The notes beneath the pieces were generated by a model. It was not told the DNA's origin. It worked only from the letters and a program-made list of their open reading frames with translations, and did no database searches. The translations under genes and the position numbers were made by a program. From assembly GCA_903839085.1 (NCBI GenBank), contig CAIMBE010000146.1, positions 1 through 35,129 of the forward strand: a stretch of 35,129 nucleotides of DNA. The letters are read 5' to 3'. Below, in pieces: positions 14,628 to 23,700 of this stretch. This DNA comes from an uncultured beta proteobacterium. Lineage in GTDB: Bacteria; Pseudomonadota; Gammaproteobacteria; Burkholderiales; Burkholderiaceae_C. Within the stretch, counting starts at the first letter, position 1, and the number at the start of each line of letters is the position of its first letter.

Positions 14628-15725
14628 CTACGCCTTCGCGGTCGCATCACCCTTCTTGCCTGAAGGCCTGGCTTTGGCATCGGGCTCGCCCAAGGAGGGC
14701 AGCAGCGGGATGCCGAGCGACGCGCGGACCTTGTTTTCGATCTCCTGCGACAGCTCCGGGTTTTCGCGCAGGAACTCCCGGGCGTTGTCGCGACCCTGGC
14801 CGATTTTTTCGCCGTTGTAGGCGTACCAGGCGCCGGACTTGTCCAGAATGTTGGCATTCACGCCCATGTCGATGATTTCGCCGTGGCGGCTGATGCCCTC
14901 GCCGAACAAGATATCAAACTCGGCTGTTTTGAATGGCGGCGCGACCTTGTTTTTGACGACCTTGACCTTGGTCTCGTTGCCGATTGCATCGTCGCCCTTC
15001 TTGATGGTGCCGATGCGTCGGATGTCAAGGCGCACCGAAGCGTAGAACTTCAGCGCATTGCCGCCCGTGGTGGTTTCGGGCGAGCCGAACATGACGCCGA
15101 TCTTCATGCGAATCTGGTTGATGAAGATCACCATGCAGTTGGTCTTCTTGATATGGGCGGTCAGCTTGCGCAGGGCCTGGCTCATGAGCCTGGCCTGCAG
15201 ACCCGGCAGGGAGTCACCCATTTCGCCCTCAAGCTCTGCTTTCGGTGTCAGGGCCGCGACCGAGTCCACCACAATCAGGTCGACGGCGCCCGAGCGCACC
15301 AGGCTGTCGACGATTTCCAGCGCCTGCTCTCCGGTGTCGGGTTGACTGATCAGCAGGTCTTGCAGGTTGACACCCAGCTTTTGCGCATACTGGATGTCCA
15401 GCGCGTGCTCGGCATCGATGAAGGCGCATTGCCCGCCGACCTTTTGCATCTCGGCAATCACCTGCAGCGTCAGCGTGGTCTTGCCGCTTGATTCCGGGCC
15501 GTAGATTTCCACCACGCGACCACGTGGCAGTCCGCCCACCCCCAAGGCGATGTCCAGACCGAGAGAACCGGTCGAGACGACCTGGATGTCTTCGATCACC
15601 TCGCCCTCTCCCAGGCGCATGATGGTGCCTTTGCCAAATTGCTTTTCGATCTGGGCCAGTGCGACTTGCAGGGCTTTTGCCTTTTCGCTGTTGGCGGGGC
15701 TTTGCGCTTTGACGGGTGCGTCCAT
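14628..15725 (-). CDS. recA: Recombinase RecA
   Basis: Strand-exchange ATPase and LexA co-protease, 365 aa. Walker A is GPESSGKTT (76-84), Walker B is [10 protein letters not shown] near 150, and the DNA-binding loop 2 region has the [20 protein letters not shown] block near 203-222. The C-terminal tail is acidic to lysine-rich. AAGGAG six bases before the ATG at 15725 decides the start; the frame is open seven codons upstream. Two LexA-type boxes lie at 15779-15811. Confidence 0.99.
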   Translation of the reverse strand: MDAPVKAQSPANSEKAKALQVALAQIEKQFGKGTIMRLGEGEVIEDIQVVSTGSLGLDIALGVGGLPRGRVVEIYGPESSGKTTLTLQVIAEMQKVGGQCAFIDAEHALDIQYAQKLGVNLQDLLISQPDTGEQALEIVDSLVRSGAVDLIVVDSVAALTPKAELEGEMGDSLPGLQARLMSQALRKLTAHIKKTNCMVIFINQIRMKIGVMFGSPETTTGGNALKFYASVRLDIRRIGTIKKGDDAIGNETKVKVVKNKVAPPFKTAEFDILFGEGISRHGEIIDMGVNANILDKSGAWYAYNGEKIGQGRDNAREFLRENPELSQEIENKVRASLGIPLLPSLGEPDAKARPSGKKGDATAKA

Positions 15726-15778
15726 GAAGTTCTCCTTGAATGGCAACGGGGTAAATCGGTTTCAGGGCTGGGCAACCT

Positions 15779-15811
15779 CTGTTGTTAATAACAGGCTGGA
15801 TGCTTGAACAG
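15779..15811 (-). promoter_or_regulatory. Two adjacent LexA (SOS) boxes of recA
   Basis: The first, 15779-15794, is a perfect CTGT-N8-ACAG palindrome. The second, 15796-15811, is CTGG-N8-ACAG with one base off consensus. They are head to tail with one base between them, centred about 62 and 79 bp before the recA start. A weak -35/-10 pair on the minus strand (TTGCAC, 16 bp, TAAACT, near 15812-15839) would place the boxes over the transcription start. Control by LexA is established for recA in proteobacteria; the double box suggests cooperative repression. Confidence 0.88.
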
Positions 15812-15848
15812 TAGTTTAACCGGATTGTTGAAACGTGCAACTAGTTTT

Positions 15849-15871
15849 TATAGTCAATTTGGTTTACTATA
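15849..15871 (+). promoter_or_regulatory. Palindromic operator before the MarR gene
   Basis: TATAGTCAA (15849-15857) and TTTACTATA (15863-15871) form nine-base arms with one mismatch over a five-base spacer. The centre is 18 bp before the ATG at 15878. TATAGT can itself be the -10 element, with TTGTTG (15825-15830) as -35 at 18 bp. This size and position fit an autorepressing MarR-family dimer site. It also lies beside the recA promoter region. Confidence 0.6.
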
Positions 15872-15877
15872 TCCGGC

Positions 15878-16429
15878 ATGACCAAAATGCCCGGAATGGC
15901 CAAAAATCAGCGCGAGTCTGCCGCTGCCCCCGCCTTGGGGCTCGGAGCGGCGTCACCGGGCGTCAATCTGGGCAATGCGGGGTGGCGACAGGCGCATCTG
16001 GGCCACTGGATGAGCCAGGCTCTGCAGCGCTTTGATGCGCGCGTCCTGTTCCTGATGTCTCGCAACGAGGATGTGCCGCTGGCCCTGTCCAATCTGGCTG
16101 CGCGCGGCTGTCTGAGCGCTTCGCACGTTCACATCACGCGCCATCTGGCGCTCGAGGGCTCGCGCCTGACTGACCTGGCGGCGCGCGCCAACGTCAGCAA
16201 GCAGGCGATGGGCAAACTGGTCGAGCAATGCGAGGCCTGGGGCTTGGTGGCCCGCCTGCCCGACGAGCGCGATGCGCGGGCCCGGCGCATCGTTTTCACG
16301 GCGATCGGATTGAGCTGGGTGCAGGCCTTTGGCCAGGCCGTGGCGCAGGCTGAGGCAGAGTTGCGATCGGCGGTTGGCGCGGAGGTGGCCACCGTCATTG
16401 CCATCGGTCTGGAAGCCTACGCATCCTGA
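15878..16429 (+). CDS. MarR-family transcriptional regulator
   Basis: 183 aa. A variable Ala/Gly-rich N-terminal tail (1-35) precedes a winged-helix domain. The helix-turn-helix is SRLTDLAARANVSKQAMGKL (95-114), and the wing contains LPDERDARARRIVFT (127-141), a typical MarR DxRxxR pattern. The C-terminal helix would form the dimer interface. No ribosome site is visible before 15878; internal Met codons at 15887 and 15896 are alternatives. It is divergent from recA. The regulated function is not evident from neighbours, since the next genes form a separate two-component pair. Confidence 0.85.
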   Translation: MTKMPGMAKNQRESAAAPALGLGAASPGVNLGNAGWRQAHLGHWMSQALQRFDARVLFLMSRNEDVPLALSNLAARGCLSASHVHITRHLALEGSRLTDLAARANVSKQAMGKLVEQCEAWGLVARLPDERDARARRIVFTAIGLSWVQAFGQAVAQAEAELRSAVGAEVATVIAIGLEAYAS

Positions 16430-16430
16430 A

Positions 16431-16481
16431 TTTCGTGTGTCTTTCACGAAAATTACATGAGCCCTGACGGGGGCCTAGAAT
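16431..16481 (+). promoter_or_regulatory. Inverted and direct repeats with a probable promoter before the TctD-like gene
   Basis: TTTCGTG (16431-16437) and CACGAAA (16445-16451) are an inverted repeat directly after the MarR stop. TTTCACGA (16442-16449) and TTACATGA (16453-16460) are direct repeats 11 bp apart, the spacing used by OmpR-type regulators. TTACAT (16453-16458), 17 bp and TAGAAT (16476-16481) could be the -35 and -10. Autoregulation by the response regulator is plausible but unproven. Confidence 0.5.
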
Positions 16482-16532
16482 CACCGGGACAAGGAATGCC
16501 GGCCTCCGGTTTTCAGCCCTTAGGAGACAGAC

Positions 16533-17207
16533 ATGCGGATTCTGATTGCAGAAGATGATCAGGTACTGGCCGATGGCCTGATGCGAACCCTGCGCAGCTC
16601 AGGCGCCGCCGTCGATCACGTGGCCAGTGGCGCAGAAGCCGACGCCGCGCTGATGACGAATACCGAATTCGACCTGCTGATTCTTGATCTGGGCATGCCC
16701 AGGATGCACGGACTCGAGGTGTTGAAAAAGCTTCGCGCCCGCGGTTCATCGTTGCCGGTGCTGATCCTGACGGCAGCCGACAGCGTCGAGGAACGGGTCA
16801 AGGGCCTCGACTATGGCGCCGACGATTACATGGCGAAACCTTTCAGCTTGCAGGAACTCGAGGCCCGCGTGCGCGCCCTGGGTCGGCGCGGCATGGGAAC
16901 GGCGAGCAGCACGATCAAGCATGGCCCCTTGATTTACGACCAGTCGGGCCGCGTCGCCACCATTGACGGCGTGATGGTTGAATTGTCCGCTCGCGAGTTG
17001 GGACTGCTTGAAGTGCTGCTGCAGCGCACCGGCCGCCTGGTAAGCAAGGACCAGCTGGTGGAGCGTCTGTGCGAGTGGGGCGAGGAGGTCAGCAACAACG
17101 CGATTGAGGTCTACATCCACCGCCTGCGAAAGAAGATCGAGAAGGGGCCGATCCGCATTGCGACGGTGCGGGGTCTGGGCTATTGCCTTGAAAAGATTCC
17201 AGGGTAG
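16533..17207 (+). CDS. OmpR-family response regulator (TctD/QseB-like)
   Basis: 224 aa. Receiver domain 1-120 with acidic pair D8, D9, phosphoacceptor D52 (LLILDLGMP), T81-type position in LILTAAD and Lys in MAKPF near 105. The C-terminal winged helix (about 128-220) ends TVRGLGYCLEKIPG. AGGAGA before the ATG supports the start. It is followed by its likely partner kinase at 17319, separated by a dispersed repeat. The kinase type suggests a TctDE-like system, which in known cases controls carboxylate (for example tricarboxylate) uptake; no transporter genes are next to it here. Confidence 0.92.
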   Translation: MRILIAEDDQVLADGLMRTLRSSGAAVDHVASGAEADAALMTNTEFDLLILDLGMPRMHGLEVLKKLRARGSSLPVLILTAADSVEERVKGLDYGADDYMAKPFSLQELEARVRALGRRGMGTASSTIKHGPLIYDQSGRVATIDGVMVELSARELGLLEVLLQRTGRLVSKDQLVERLCEWGEEVSNNAIEVYIHRLRKKIEKGPIRIATVRGLGYCLEKIPG

Positions 17208-17213
17208 GGATAT

Positions 17214-17306
17214 GGCCCCCACGCTTGCCGCTGCGCGTGCTGCGTTCACCCCCAAGGAGGTGGTTCCGCATTGGGGCGGCCCGGCGGCGGAATTGGCCCC
17301 CACGCT
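17214..17306. repeat. Dispersed GC-rich repeat between response regulator and kinase genes
   Basis: The stretch begins and ends with GGCCCCCACGCT (17214-17225 and 17295-17306, 81 bp apart). Its first half aligns with the minus strand of 22190-22269 inside topB: both run GCCCCCACGCT, GCC, CTG, GTGCT and a C-run followed by AAGG or GAGG. Similar elements are frequent in Comamonadaceae intergenic regions. It separates two cotranscribed genes by 111 bp where four to twenty bases would be usual, and it opens the kinase frame upstream by chance. Confidence 0.75.
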
Positions 17307-17318
17307 GTATCCAGCGAC

Positions 17319-18773
17319 GTGAATATTTTCCATCAGGAGCAACGCTCGCTGTTCGGTGAAATACTGGACTGGATGCTGACGCCGATGCTGCTCTTGTGGC
17401 CTATCAGCCTGGTGCTGACCTGGCTGGTGGCGCAAAGCATTGCGGGCAAGCCGTTCGACCGGGCGCTGGAGTACAACGCGGGCGCGCTGGCGCTGCTGGT
17501 CAACGTCAGCAACAACCGGGTGCAGTTCAACCTGCCGTTGCCCGCCCGTGAACTGCTGCGCGCCGACGACTCGGATACGGTCTATTACCAGGTGCTCGGC
17601 GCTGGCGGCGAATTCCTTAGCGGAGAGCGCGATCTGCCCCTGCCCTCGGAAGAGGAAAAGGTCTTCTTTGGCGAGGTTCGCATTCGCGACGCTGAGGTGC
17701 ACGGGGCTGACGTCAAGATTGCCTACACCTGGGTCAAACTGGCCCTGCCCAACGCAAGGCCGGCGCTGGTGCAGGTGGCGGAAACGCTGGAAAAACGCTC
17801 GGTGCTGGCAACCGAGATTGTCAAGGGCGTCATGCTGCCCCAGTTTGTCATCCTGCCGATGGCGGTGCTGCTGGTCTGGCTGGCGCTGGTGCAGGCGATC
17901 AAACCCCTGAGCCAGCTCGAAGAGCGCATCCGCGCGCGCAAACCCGATGACTTGAGCCCGATTGACGCGACCGTGGTGCCGCTGGAAGTGGCCCCCCTGG
18001 TGTCCTCCGTCAACGATCTTCTGATGCGACTGAAGGACTCCATTTCGACGCAGAAGCGCTTCCTGGCCGATGCCGCCCACCAGTTGAAGACGCCTCTTGC
18101 CGGATTGCGCATGCAGGCCGATCTGGCGCAGCGCGAGGGTGCAAACACCGAAGAACTCAAGCAGTCGCTGCGCCATATCGGCCGCTCCAGCATCCGGGCC
18201 ACCCACACTGTCAATCAGTTGCTCGCCCTGGCGCGGGCCGAAAGCAGCGGCTCGGCGATGCCGCGCACTGCCTGCGATCTGGCGGAACTGACGATGGAAG
18301 TGGTTCGCGACTGCGTGCCGCGGGCGATTGAAAAACACATTGATCTGGGTTACGAGGGAACCCAGCGCGGCGCCGAGGGCGGCCAGCTGACCGGCAACCC
18401 TACGCTGCTGAAGGAACTGATTCGAAATTTGCTGGACAACGCCATCAATTACACGCCCTCGAGCGTCGTCAAGCCGGGTGTGATCACGGCGCGGGTCCTG
18501 ACAGATCCGTTTGGCAGGACTTTGGTCTTGCAGGTCGAAGACTCCGGGCCTGGCGTTCCGCTGGCTGAGAGGGAAATGATTTTCCGGCCCTTTTACCGTG
18601 CCCTGGGTACCGAGGTGGACGGTTCCGGGCTCGGTCTGCGCATCGTGACGGAAATCGCGAACCTGCACAACGCCAGCGTCGCGATGGAGGATACACGGCC
18701 CGGGCAGGTGCCGCCCGGCGCCCGTTTCAGCGTCCGGTTCGTCGCCGAATCCGGCAGTGCCAACCCTGCGTAG
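17319..18773 (+). CDS. Sensor histidine kinase, TctE-like (2CSK_N sensor domain)
   Basis: 484 aa from the GTG at 17319. The start MNIFHQEQRSLFGEILDWML type is the usual opening of this kinase group, and the frame upstream is only the repeat. Two membrane helices (about 21-40 and 172-193) flank a periplasmic 2CSK_N-type sensor domain (about 41-171). HAMP-like segment 194-245; dimerisation H-box RFLADAAHQLKTPLAG with H254; ATPase boxes N (NLLDNAIN), G1 (EDSGPGVP), F (FRPFYR) and G2 (GSGLGLRIV). Partner of the regulator at 16533. No ribosome site is seen for the GTG; the next Met in frame (17373) would cut off the cytoplasmic tail. It converges on the SPOR gene with three bases between. Confidence 0.9.
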   Translation: MNIFHQEQRSLFGEILDWMLTPMLLLWPISLVLTWLVAQSIAGKPFDRALEYNAGALALLVNVSNNRVQFNLPLPARELLRADDSDTVYYQVLGAGGEFLSGERDLPLPSEEEKVFFGEVRIRDAEVHGADVKIAYTWVKLALPNARPALVQVAETLEKRSVLATEIVKGVMLPQFVILPMAVLLVWLALVQAIKPLSQLEERIRARKPDDLSPIDATVVPLEVAPLVSSVNDLLMRLKDSISTQKRFLADAAHQLKTPLAGLRMQADLAQREGANTEELKQSLRHIGRSSIRATHTVNQLLALARAESSGSAMPRTACDLAELTMEVVRDCVPRAIEKHIDLGYEGTQRGAEGGQLTGNPTLLKELIRNLLDNAINYTPSSVVKPGVITARVLTDPFGRTLVLQVEDSGPGVPLAEREMIFRPFYRALGTEVDGSGLGLRIVTEIANLHNASVAMEDTRPGQVPPGARFSVRFVAESGSANPA

Positions 18774-18776
18774 TCT

Positions 18777-19427
18777 TTATTTGCAAGTAAGCAGCGCGCT
18801 GTCGCCCAAAGCCGGCTTCAGCACACTCAGGCGTGGCCGCAGCGCATCGTCGACGCTGGGCAGGCGCAGCATCATGCCGCGCACCTCGGCTCGCTCCTGC
18901 AGCACCCGGGCGTTGCGCAAGCCGCGCCGGCTCAGCGCGCCAAGGGCCGTCGTGGCCGCGGCCTGCGTTTCGTAGACGCCAACCGCCAATCCCGGCTGCA
19001 GCGCCGGGTTTTGCAAGGGCGCGAACTTCAAATTCAGCGAAGCCAGGTCGGAGCGCTTCTTGGCCATAGCGGCGGGGCTGGCGAATTTGCCCAGATAGAC
19101 GATCCAGCGCGCCGGCTCCAGCACCGGGGTCAGGGTCCAGGCATCGGCCGGCCATGTCGACGCCAGCAGCGGGCGCAACTGTTCGCCCTGCGCATCGCTC
19201 AACAGGCCGGACTGCAGACATTCGGCCGGCCTGGCCGCTACCGGCGGCGCCTCCAGTTGACGGGCTTGCTGCGCTGTGAGCAGGCGCACGGCAGTGGGTT
19301 TGAGCTGCTGCGCCATGCGCTGCGGTTCAGTCTGTTGCTCGGGCGCCAGACCCGGCAATTTTCCCTGCGACCAGATGAAATAGGCGGCGTTGATCAGCAC
19401 CAGGGCGAGGACGAAAAGGCGCATCAT
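18777..19427 (-). CDS. SPOR-domain membrane-anchored protein
   Basis: 216 aa. A short N-terminal membrane anchor (MMRLFVLALVLINAAYFIWS) is followed by a variable linker and a SPOR-like region at about 105-185, with WIVYLGKFAS, LAVGVYETQAAATTAL and MLRLP segments. SPOR domains bind denuded glycan strands at the division septum, so the protein probably faces the periplasm. Two ATG codons are adjacent at 19427 and 19424. It follows birA by nine bases in the SET-birA-SPOR run. Exact role in division is not known. Confidence 0.75.
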   Translation of the reverse strand: MMRLFVLALVLINAAYFIWSQGKLPGLAPEQQTEPQRMAQQLKPTAVRLLTAQQARQLEAPPVAARPAECLQSGLLSDAQGEQLRPLLASTWPADAWTLTPVLEPARWIVYLGKFASPAAMAKKRSDLASLNLKFAPLQNPALQPGLAVGVYETQAAATTALGALSRRGLRNARVLQERAEVRGMMLRLPSVDDALRPRLSVLKPALGDSALLTCK

Positions 19428-19436
19428 GGCAGACGC

Positions 19437-20210
19437 TCAGCGCCCGTGGCGCGCCCGCACGCTGATTTCGGAACTGGTGATGCGGGTCAATCCAACGGCC
19501 GTGCGGACCTGCAGCGCGCCGCTGTCATCGACGCCTTGGGCGATGCCGAAAGTGCCGTCGCTCAGGGCAATCTCCAGACCGTGCAGCGCATCGCGCTCAT
19601 TGAAGCCGTCCCGAAAGGGCGCAAAGCCATGCATTTCGAAGGTCTTGATGGTCCGCATCAGCGGCGCTGCCATTCGCAGCAGCGCGGCGGGCGCATCGAT
19701 GCCTGGCAGCAGTTCCTGCAGCCAGGCCGGCGGCGTCGCGAGCCCGGTGCCGTCCCGCATCCCGATGTTGATGCCAACCCCCACGACGGCGTAGCGGGCG
19801 GCCCCGACGCTGGCGGTCTCGATCAGAATGCCCGCCAGCTTTCGCTCATGCCACCAGATGTCGTTGGGCCACTTCAGTCGCAAATCGGGGTGCAGGCTTT
19901 GCACGATGCCCAGACCGACCGCCAGCGACAGACCCGACCAGTCGCTTGGCGAGAGGGGCAGGCCAACTGAAAAGGCAAGCGAGGATGTGGCGCCATCCCC
20001 ACTGACCCACTGGCGCCCCATGCGGCCGCGGCCGGCGGTCTGGCGCTGCGCGATCAGGAGCACGGGATCCATGCGGCCGTCGCGAGCTCGGCGCATCAAC
20101 TCGCTGTTGCTCGAATCAATCTGCGCCAGCACCTCGACAGCAAGGCCCGGCAGCGCGGGCTCGACGGCACGCCGGATCTGCGCCACAGGCCAGCTGACTG
20201 CACTGCTCAT
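19437..20210 (-). CDS. birA: Biotin--[acetyl-CoA carboxylase] ligase
   Basis: 257 aa biotin protein ligase that forms biotinyl-AMP and attaches biotin to the carboxyl carrier protein. Motifs: adenylate loop GRGRMGR (60-66), KWPND (113-117), KLAGILIE (124-131) and GVGINIG (144-150). The N-terminal DNA-binding domain of E. coli BirA is absent, so it should not be a repressor. Its ATG overlaps the stop of the SET gene (ATGA), which argues for translational coupling. The frame is open further upstream inside the SET gene, but this start is the family start. Confidence 0.93.
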   Translation of the reverse strand: MSSAVSWPVAQIRRAVEPALPGLAVEVLAQIDSSNSELMRRARDGRMDPVLLIAQRQTAGRGRMGRQWVSGDGATSSLAFSVGLPLSPSDWSGLSLAVGLGIVQSLHPDLRLKWPNDIWWHERKLAGILIETASVGAARYAVVGVGINIGMRDGTGLATPPAWLQELLPGIDAPAALLRMAAPLMRTIKTFEMHGFAPFRDGFNERDALHGLEIALSDGTFGIAQGVDDSGALQVRTAVGLTRITSSEISVRARHGR

Positions 20211-20698
20211 GACTGTTTCTGGCGGCTCTTGCGCTTGGGCGCCAGCAGCGTGCCGCGGCAGTCTGCGCCGCCGCACCAGCACGGGTACTCGGCCTTCAGC
20301 CTGACTGTGTAGCGGTCGTCGATGATCAGGCCGTAGTCGTAGTTCAGCTCCTCGCCGGCCCGGATGTTGCGCAGGGCCCGGATGAAGATGCGGCCAGCCT
20401 GCTCGTCGGCCTCGCAATTCGGATTGCAGGCGTGGTTGATCCAGCGCGAGGTGTTGCCGCCGACCCGGGCATCGATCACCTGGCTCTCGCTGAGATGAAA
20501 GTAGAAGGTATGGTTGGGGTCAGCCGGATCGTGAGGATGACGCGCCTGCGCCTCGGGCCAACTTATGATCTCGCCCACGTACTCGATCAGGACCTCGCCT
20601 TGGGCGATATCCTGCAGGGCGAAGACGCCTTTGCCATGGACGCCGGAGCGGCGGGCTTGAATGCGGCGGGCGGGCGGAAGCGGGACTTTTTTGGACAC
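20207..20698 (-). CDS. SET-domain protein (probable protein-lysine methyltransferase)
   Basis: 163 aa, almost entirely a SET domain. The opening RRSGVHGKGVFALQDIAQGE and EYVGEII match SET-N; WINHACNPNCE (86-95... N88 to N94 region) is the cofactor-binding NHxCxPN motif; GEELNYDY (115-122) supplies the catalytic Tyr. The post-SET cysteines C140, C142 and C147, with C95, fit a zinc site. Start is the GTG at 20698; no ribosome site is obvious. First gene before birA and SPOR. Divergent from topB with 101 bp between. Bacterial SET proteins are reported in pathogens and symbionts, usually with unknown targets; methylation of a Lys-rich cellular protein is the likely activity, by inference. Confidence 0.9.
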   Translation of the reverse strand: MSKKVPLPPARRIQARRSGVHGKGVFALQDIAQGEVLIEYVGEIISWPEAQARHPHDPADPNHTFYFHLSESQVIDARVGGNTSRWINHACNPNCEADEQAGRIFIRALRNIRAGEELNYDYGLIIDDRYTVRLKAEYPCWCGGADCRGTLLAPKRKSRQKQS

Positions 20699-20730
20699 GA
20701 CGAAAAATTTGGTATGGTGAACTCGTATGG

Positions 20731-20774
20731 GCGCGTGCGTGCGCGCTCACGTGCATGTGCGTGCGCCTGTGCGC
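20731..20774. other. Alternating purine-pyrimidine tract between SET and topB genes
   Basis: The tract GCGCGTGCGTGCGCGC, then ACGTGCATGTGCGTGCGC, then GTGCGC is almost perfectly alternating purine and pyrimidine over 44 bases with two short breaks (near 20747 and 20767). Such GC/GT tracts favour left-handed Z-DNA under negative supercoiling. It sits in the 101-bp divergent promoter region of a topoisomerase gene. Confidence 0.6.
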
Positions 20775-20799
20775 CCGCGAGAAAATGGATTGTAGTCAG

Positions 20800-23700
20800 A
20801 TGAAAAACGTAGTTCTCAATAAAACATTGGTCATTGCCGAAAAGCCTTCCGTCGCCCAGGATATTGTGCGGGCCCTCAGCGCGAGCGCCGGCAAGTTCGA
20901 GAAGCACGAGGATCATTTCGAAAGTGACAAGTACATCGTGAGCAGCGCCGTCGGGCATTTGCTTGAAATCCAGGCGCCCGAGGAGTTCGATGTCAAGCGC
21001 GGCAAGTGGAGCTTTGCCCATCTGCCGGTGATCCCGCCGCATTTCGAGGTCAAGCCGATGGACAAGACCAAGGCGCGACTCAATGCCATCGTCAAGCAGG
21101 CCAAGCGCAAGGATGTCGGGCTCCTGATCAACGCCTGCGATGCCGGTCGCGAGGGCGAGCTGATCTTTCGCCTGATCCAGCAGTACAGCAAGGTCAAACT
21201 GCCGGTGCAGCGCCTGTGGCTGCAGTCGATGACGCCGCAGGCGATACGCGATGGCTTCGATTCCTTGCGCAGCGACCAGCAGATGTTGCCACTGGCCGAC
21301 GCAGCGCGCTGCCGCAGCGAAGCCGACTGGCTGGTGGGGATCAACGGCACGCGCGCCATGACTGCCTTCAATTCGCGCGATGGCGGCTTCTTTCTGACCA
21401 CCGTGGGGCGGGTCCAGACGCCGACCCTCTCGGTGGTGGTGGAGCGCGAGGAAAGCATCCGCAGGTTTGTCAGCCGCGACTACTGGGAAGTGCACGCCAC
21501 GTTTGGCGCCGCCGCCGGCGACTACAGCGCCAAGTGGTTTGACCCGCAATGGAAGCGTGCCAGCGCCAACGCGGCGGCCGGCAATGCCGACGAGATCGAC
21601 ACCGAGCTCAAGGCCGACCGCCTGTGGAGCGCGCGCGAAGCGCAGGCCGTGGCAGACGCTGTGCGCGGCCGAAAAGCCAGCGTCACCGAGGAAAGCAAGC
21701 CCACCACGCAGGCTTCGCCCTTGTTGTTTGACCTGACCAGCCTGCAGCGCGAGGCCAATGGCCGTTTCGGCTTTTCCGCCAAGACCACGCTCGCGATCGC
21801 GCAAAGCCTGTATGAGCGCCACAAGGCGCTGACCTATCCGCGCACCGACTCGCGCGCCCTGCCCGAAGATTACCTGCCGGTGGTCAGGCAGACTTTCGAG
21901 ATGCTGAGCCACAGCGGCATGAAACAACTTGCGCCGCACGCTGCCACGGCGCTCAAGAACCAGTACATCAGCAAGAGCAAGCGCATTTTTGACAATGCCA
22001 AGGTCAGTGATCACTTTGCCATCATCCCGACCTTGCAGGCGCCGCACGGTCTGAGCGAAGCGGAGCAAAAGATCTACGATCTGGTGGTGCGGCGTTTCAT
22101 GGCCGTGTTCTTCCCCAGCGCCGAATACCAGATTACAACCCGAATCACCACCGTGGACGCCGCAGCGCCGGGCCGCCCCAAGCCTGTCGCACCGTCTCTC
22201 CGAGACTCGCGCGAGGGCGCGGCCCCCTCGGGGGGCAGCGAAGCACACTCAGTGGCGAGCGTGGGGGCACATACCTTCAAGACCGAAGGCAAGGTGCTGG
22301 TCAAACCGGGCTGGCTGGCGATCTACGGCAAGGAAGCGGCTGAAGAGTCCAGCGAGGGTGAGGACAGGAGCGCGGGCAATCTGGTGCCGGTGAAGGCCGG
22401 AGAACTTGTCAACGCGCAGGCGGTCGAGGCCAAAGCCATGAAAACCCGGCCGCCGGCACGCTACTCGGAAGCAACCTTGCTGGGTGCCATGGAAGGCGCC
22501 GGCAAGGCCATTGAAGATGAGGAACTGCGAGCCGCGATGCACGAAAAGGGCCTGGGCACGCCGGCCACGCGATCGAGCATCATCGAAGGCCTGATCGCCG
22601 AAAAATACATGCTGCGCGAGGGTCGCGAGTTGATACCAACGGCCAAGGCCTTCCAGCTGATGACGCTGCTGCGCGGCCTGGGCGTGGAAGAACTGTGCAA
22701 GGCGGAACTGACCGGCGAGTGGGAGTACAAGCTCGCGCAGATGGAACACGGCAAGCTCAAGCGCGAGTCCTTCATGGCCGAGATCGCCGCCATGACTGAA
22801 CGCATGGTCAGAAAAGCCAAGGAGTACGACCGGGACACGGTCCCCGGCGACTACGCCACCCTGCAGGCGCCGTGCCCCAATTGCGCCGGCGTGATGAAGG
22901 AAAACTACCGCCGTTACACCTGCACCGGCAAGACCGGCGCCGAAGACGGATGCGGCTTCTCGTTTGGCAAGACACCGGCGGGTCGGACCTTCGAGGTGGC
23001 CGAAGTCGAGCAATTCCTGCGCGACAGGAAAATCGGTCCGCTCGACGGCTTTCGCTCCAAAGCCGGTTGGCCGTTCACTGCCGAGATGGTGATCAAGTTC
23101 GATGAGCAGAGCAAGAACTACAAGCTGGAATTCGACTTCGGCGACGACCGCAAGGGCGAAGAGAGCGGCGAACTGATCGACTTCTCGGCCCAGCAGACGC
23201 TTGGCGCCTGCCCCAAATGCGGTGCCGCAGTGTATGAGCATGGCAAGAGCTATGTCTGTGAAAAGTCAGTGCCCACACACGCGCAGGCGACGCCCAGTTG
23301 CGATTTCAGGAGTGGACAAATCATTCTGCAGCAGCCGATTGCGCGCGAACAGATGAGCAAATTGCTGGCCACAGGCAAGACCGATCTGCTCGACAAGTTT
23401 GTCTCGATGCGCACGCGCCGCGGTTTCAAGGCCATGCTGGCCTGGGATGGCGAGGCCGGCAAGGTCAACTTCGAGTTTGCGCCATCGAAGTTTCCGCCGC
23501 GCAAGACGGCGGCCAAGGCTGTCAGCGGTAGCGCTGCAAAAACGCTTGCCGCGGCCCGGACCGGCGCAGCGAACAAGCCGGTTGCGGCCAAAAAGGCGGT
23601 TGGCAGGAAGCCCGCCGTCAAGACCGTCGCCAAGAAGGCAGCGCCCAAGGATGCCAAGGCCAAGGTGCCGCGCAAGACGACCCCCGGCACCGGCAGGCAG

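Noticed and set aside
16746..18668. 640-codon open frame on the minus strand
   Set aside because: It lies opposite the TctD/TctE-like pair, which has full domain motifs. Its translation is low in motif content and it crosses the gap between two real genes.
20587..22248. 553-codon open frame on the minus strand
   Set aside because: It is antisense to topB and overlaps the SET gene in another frame; no recognisable domain.
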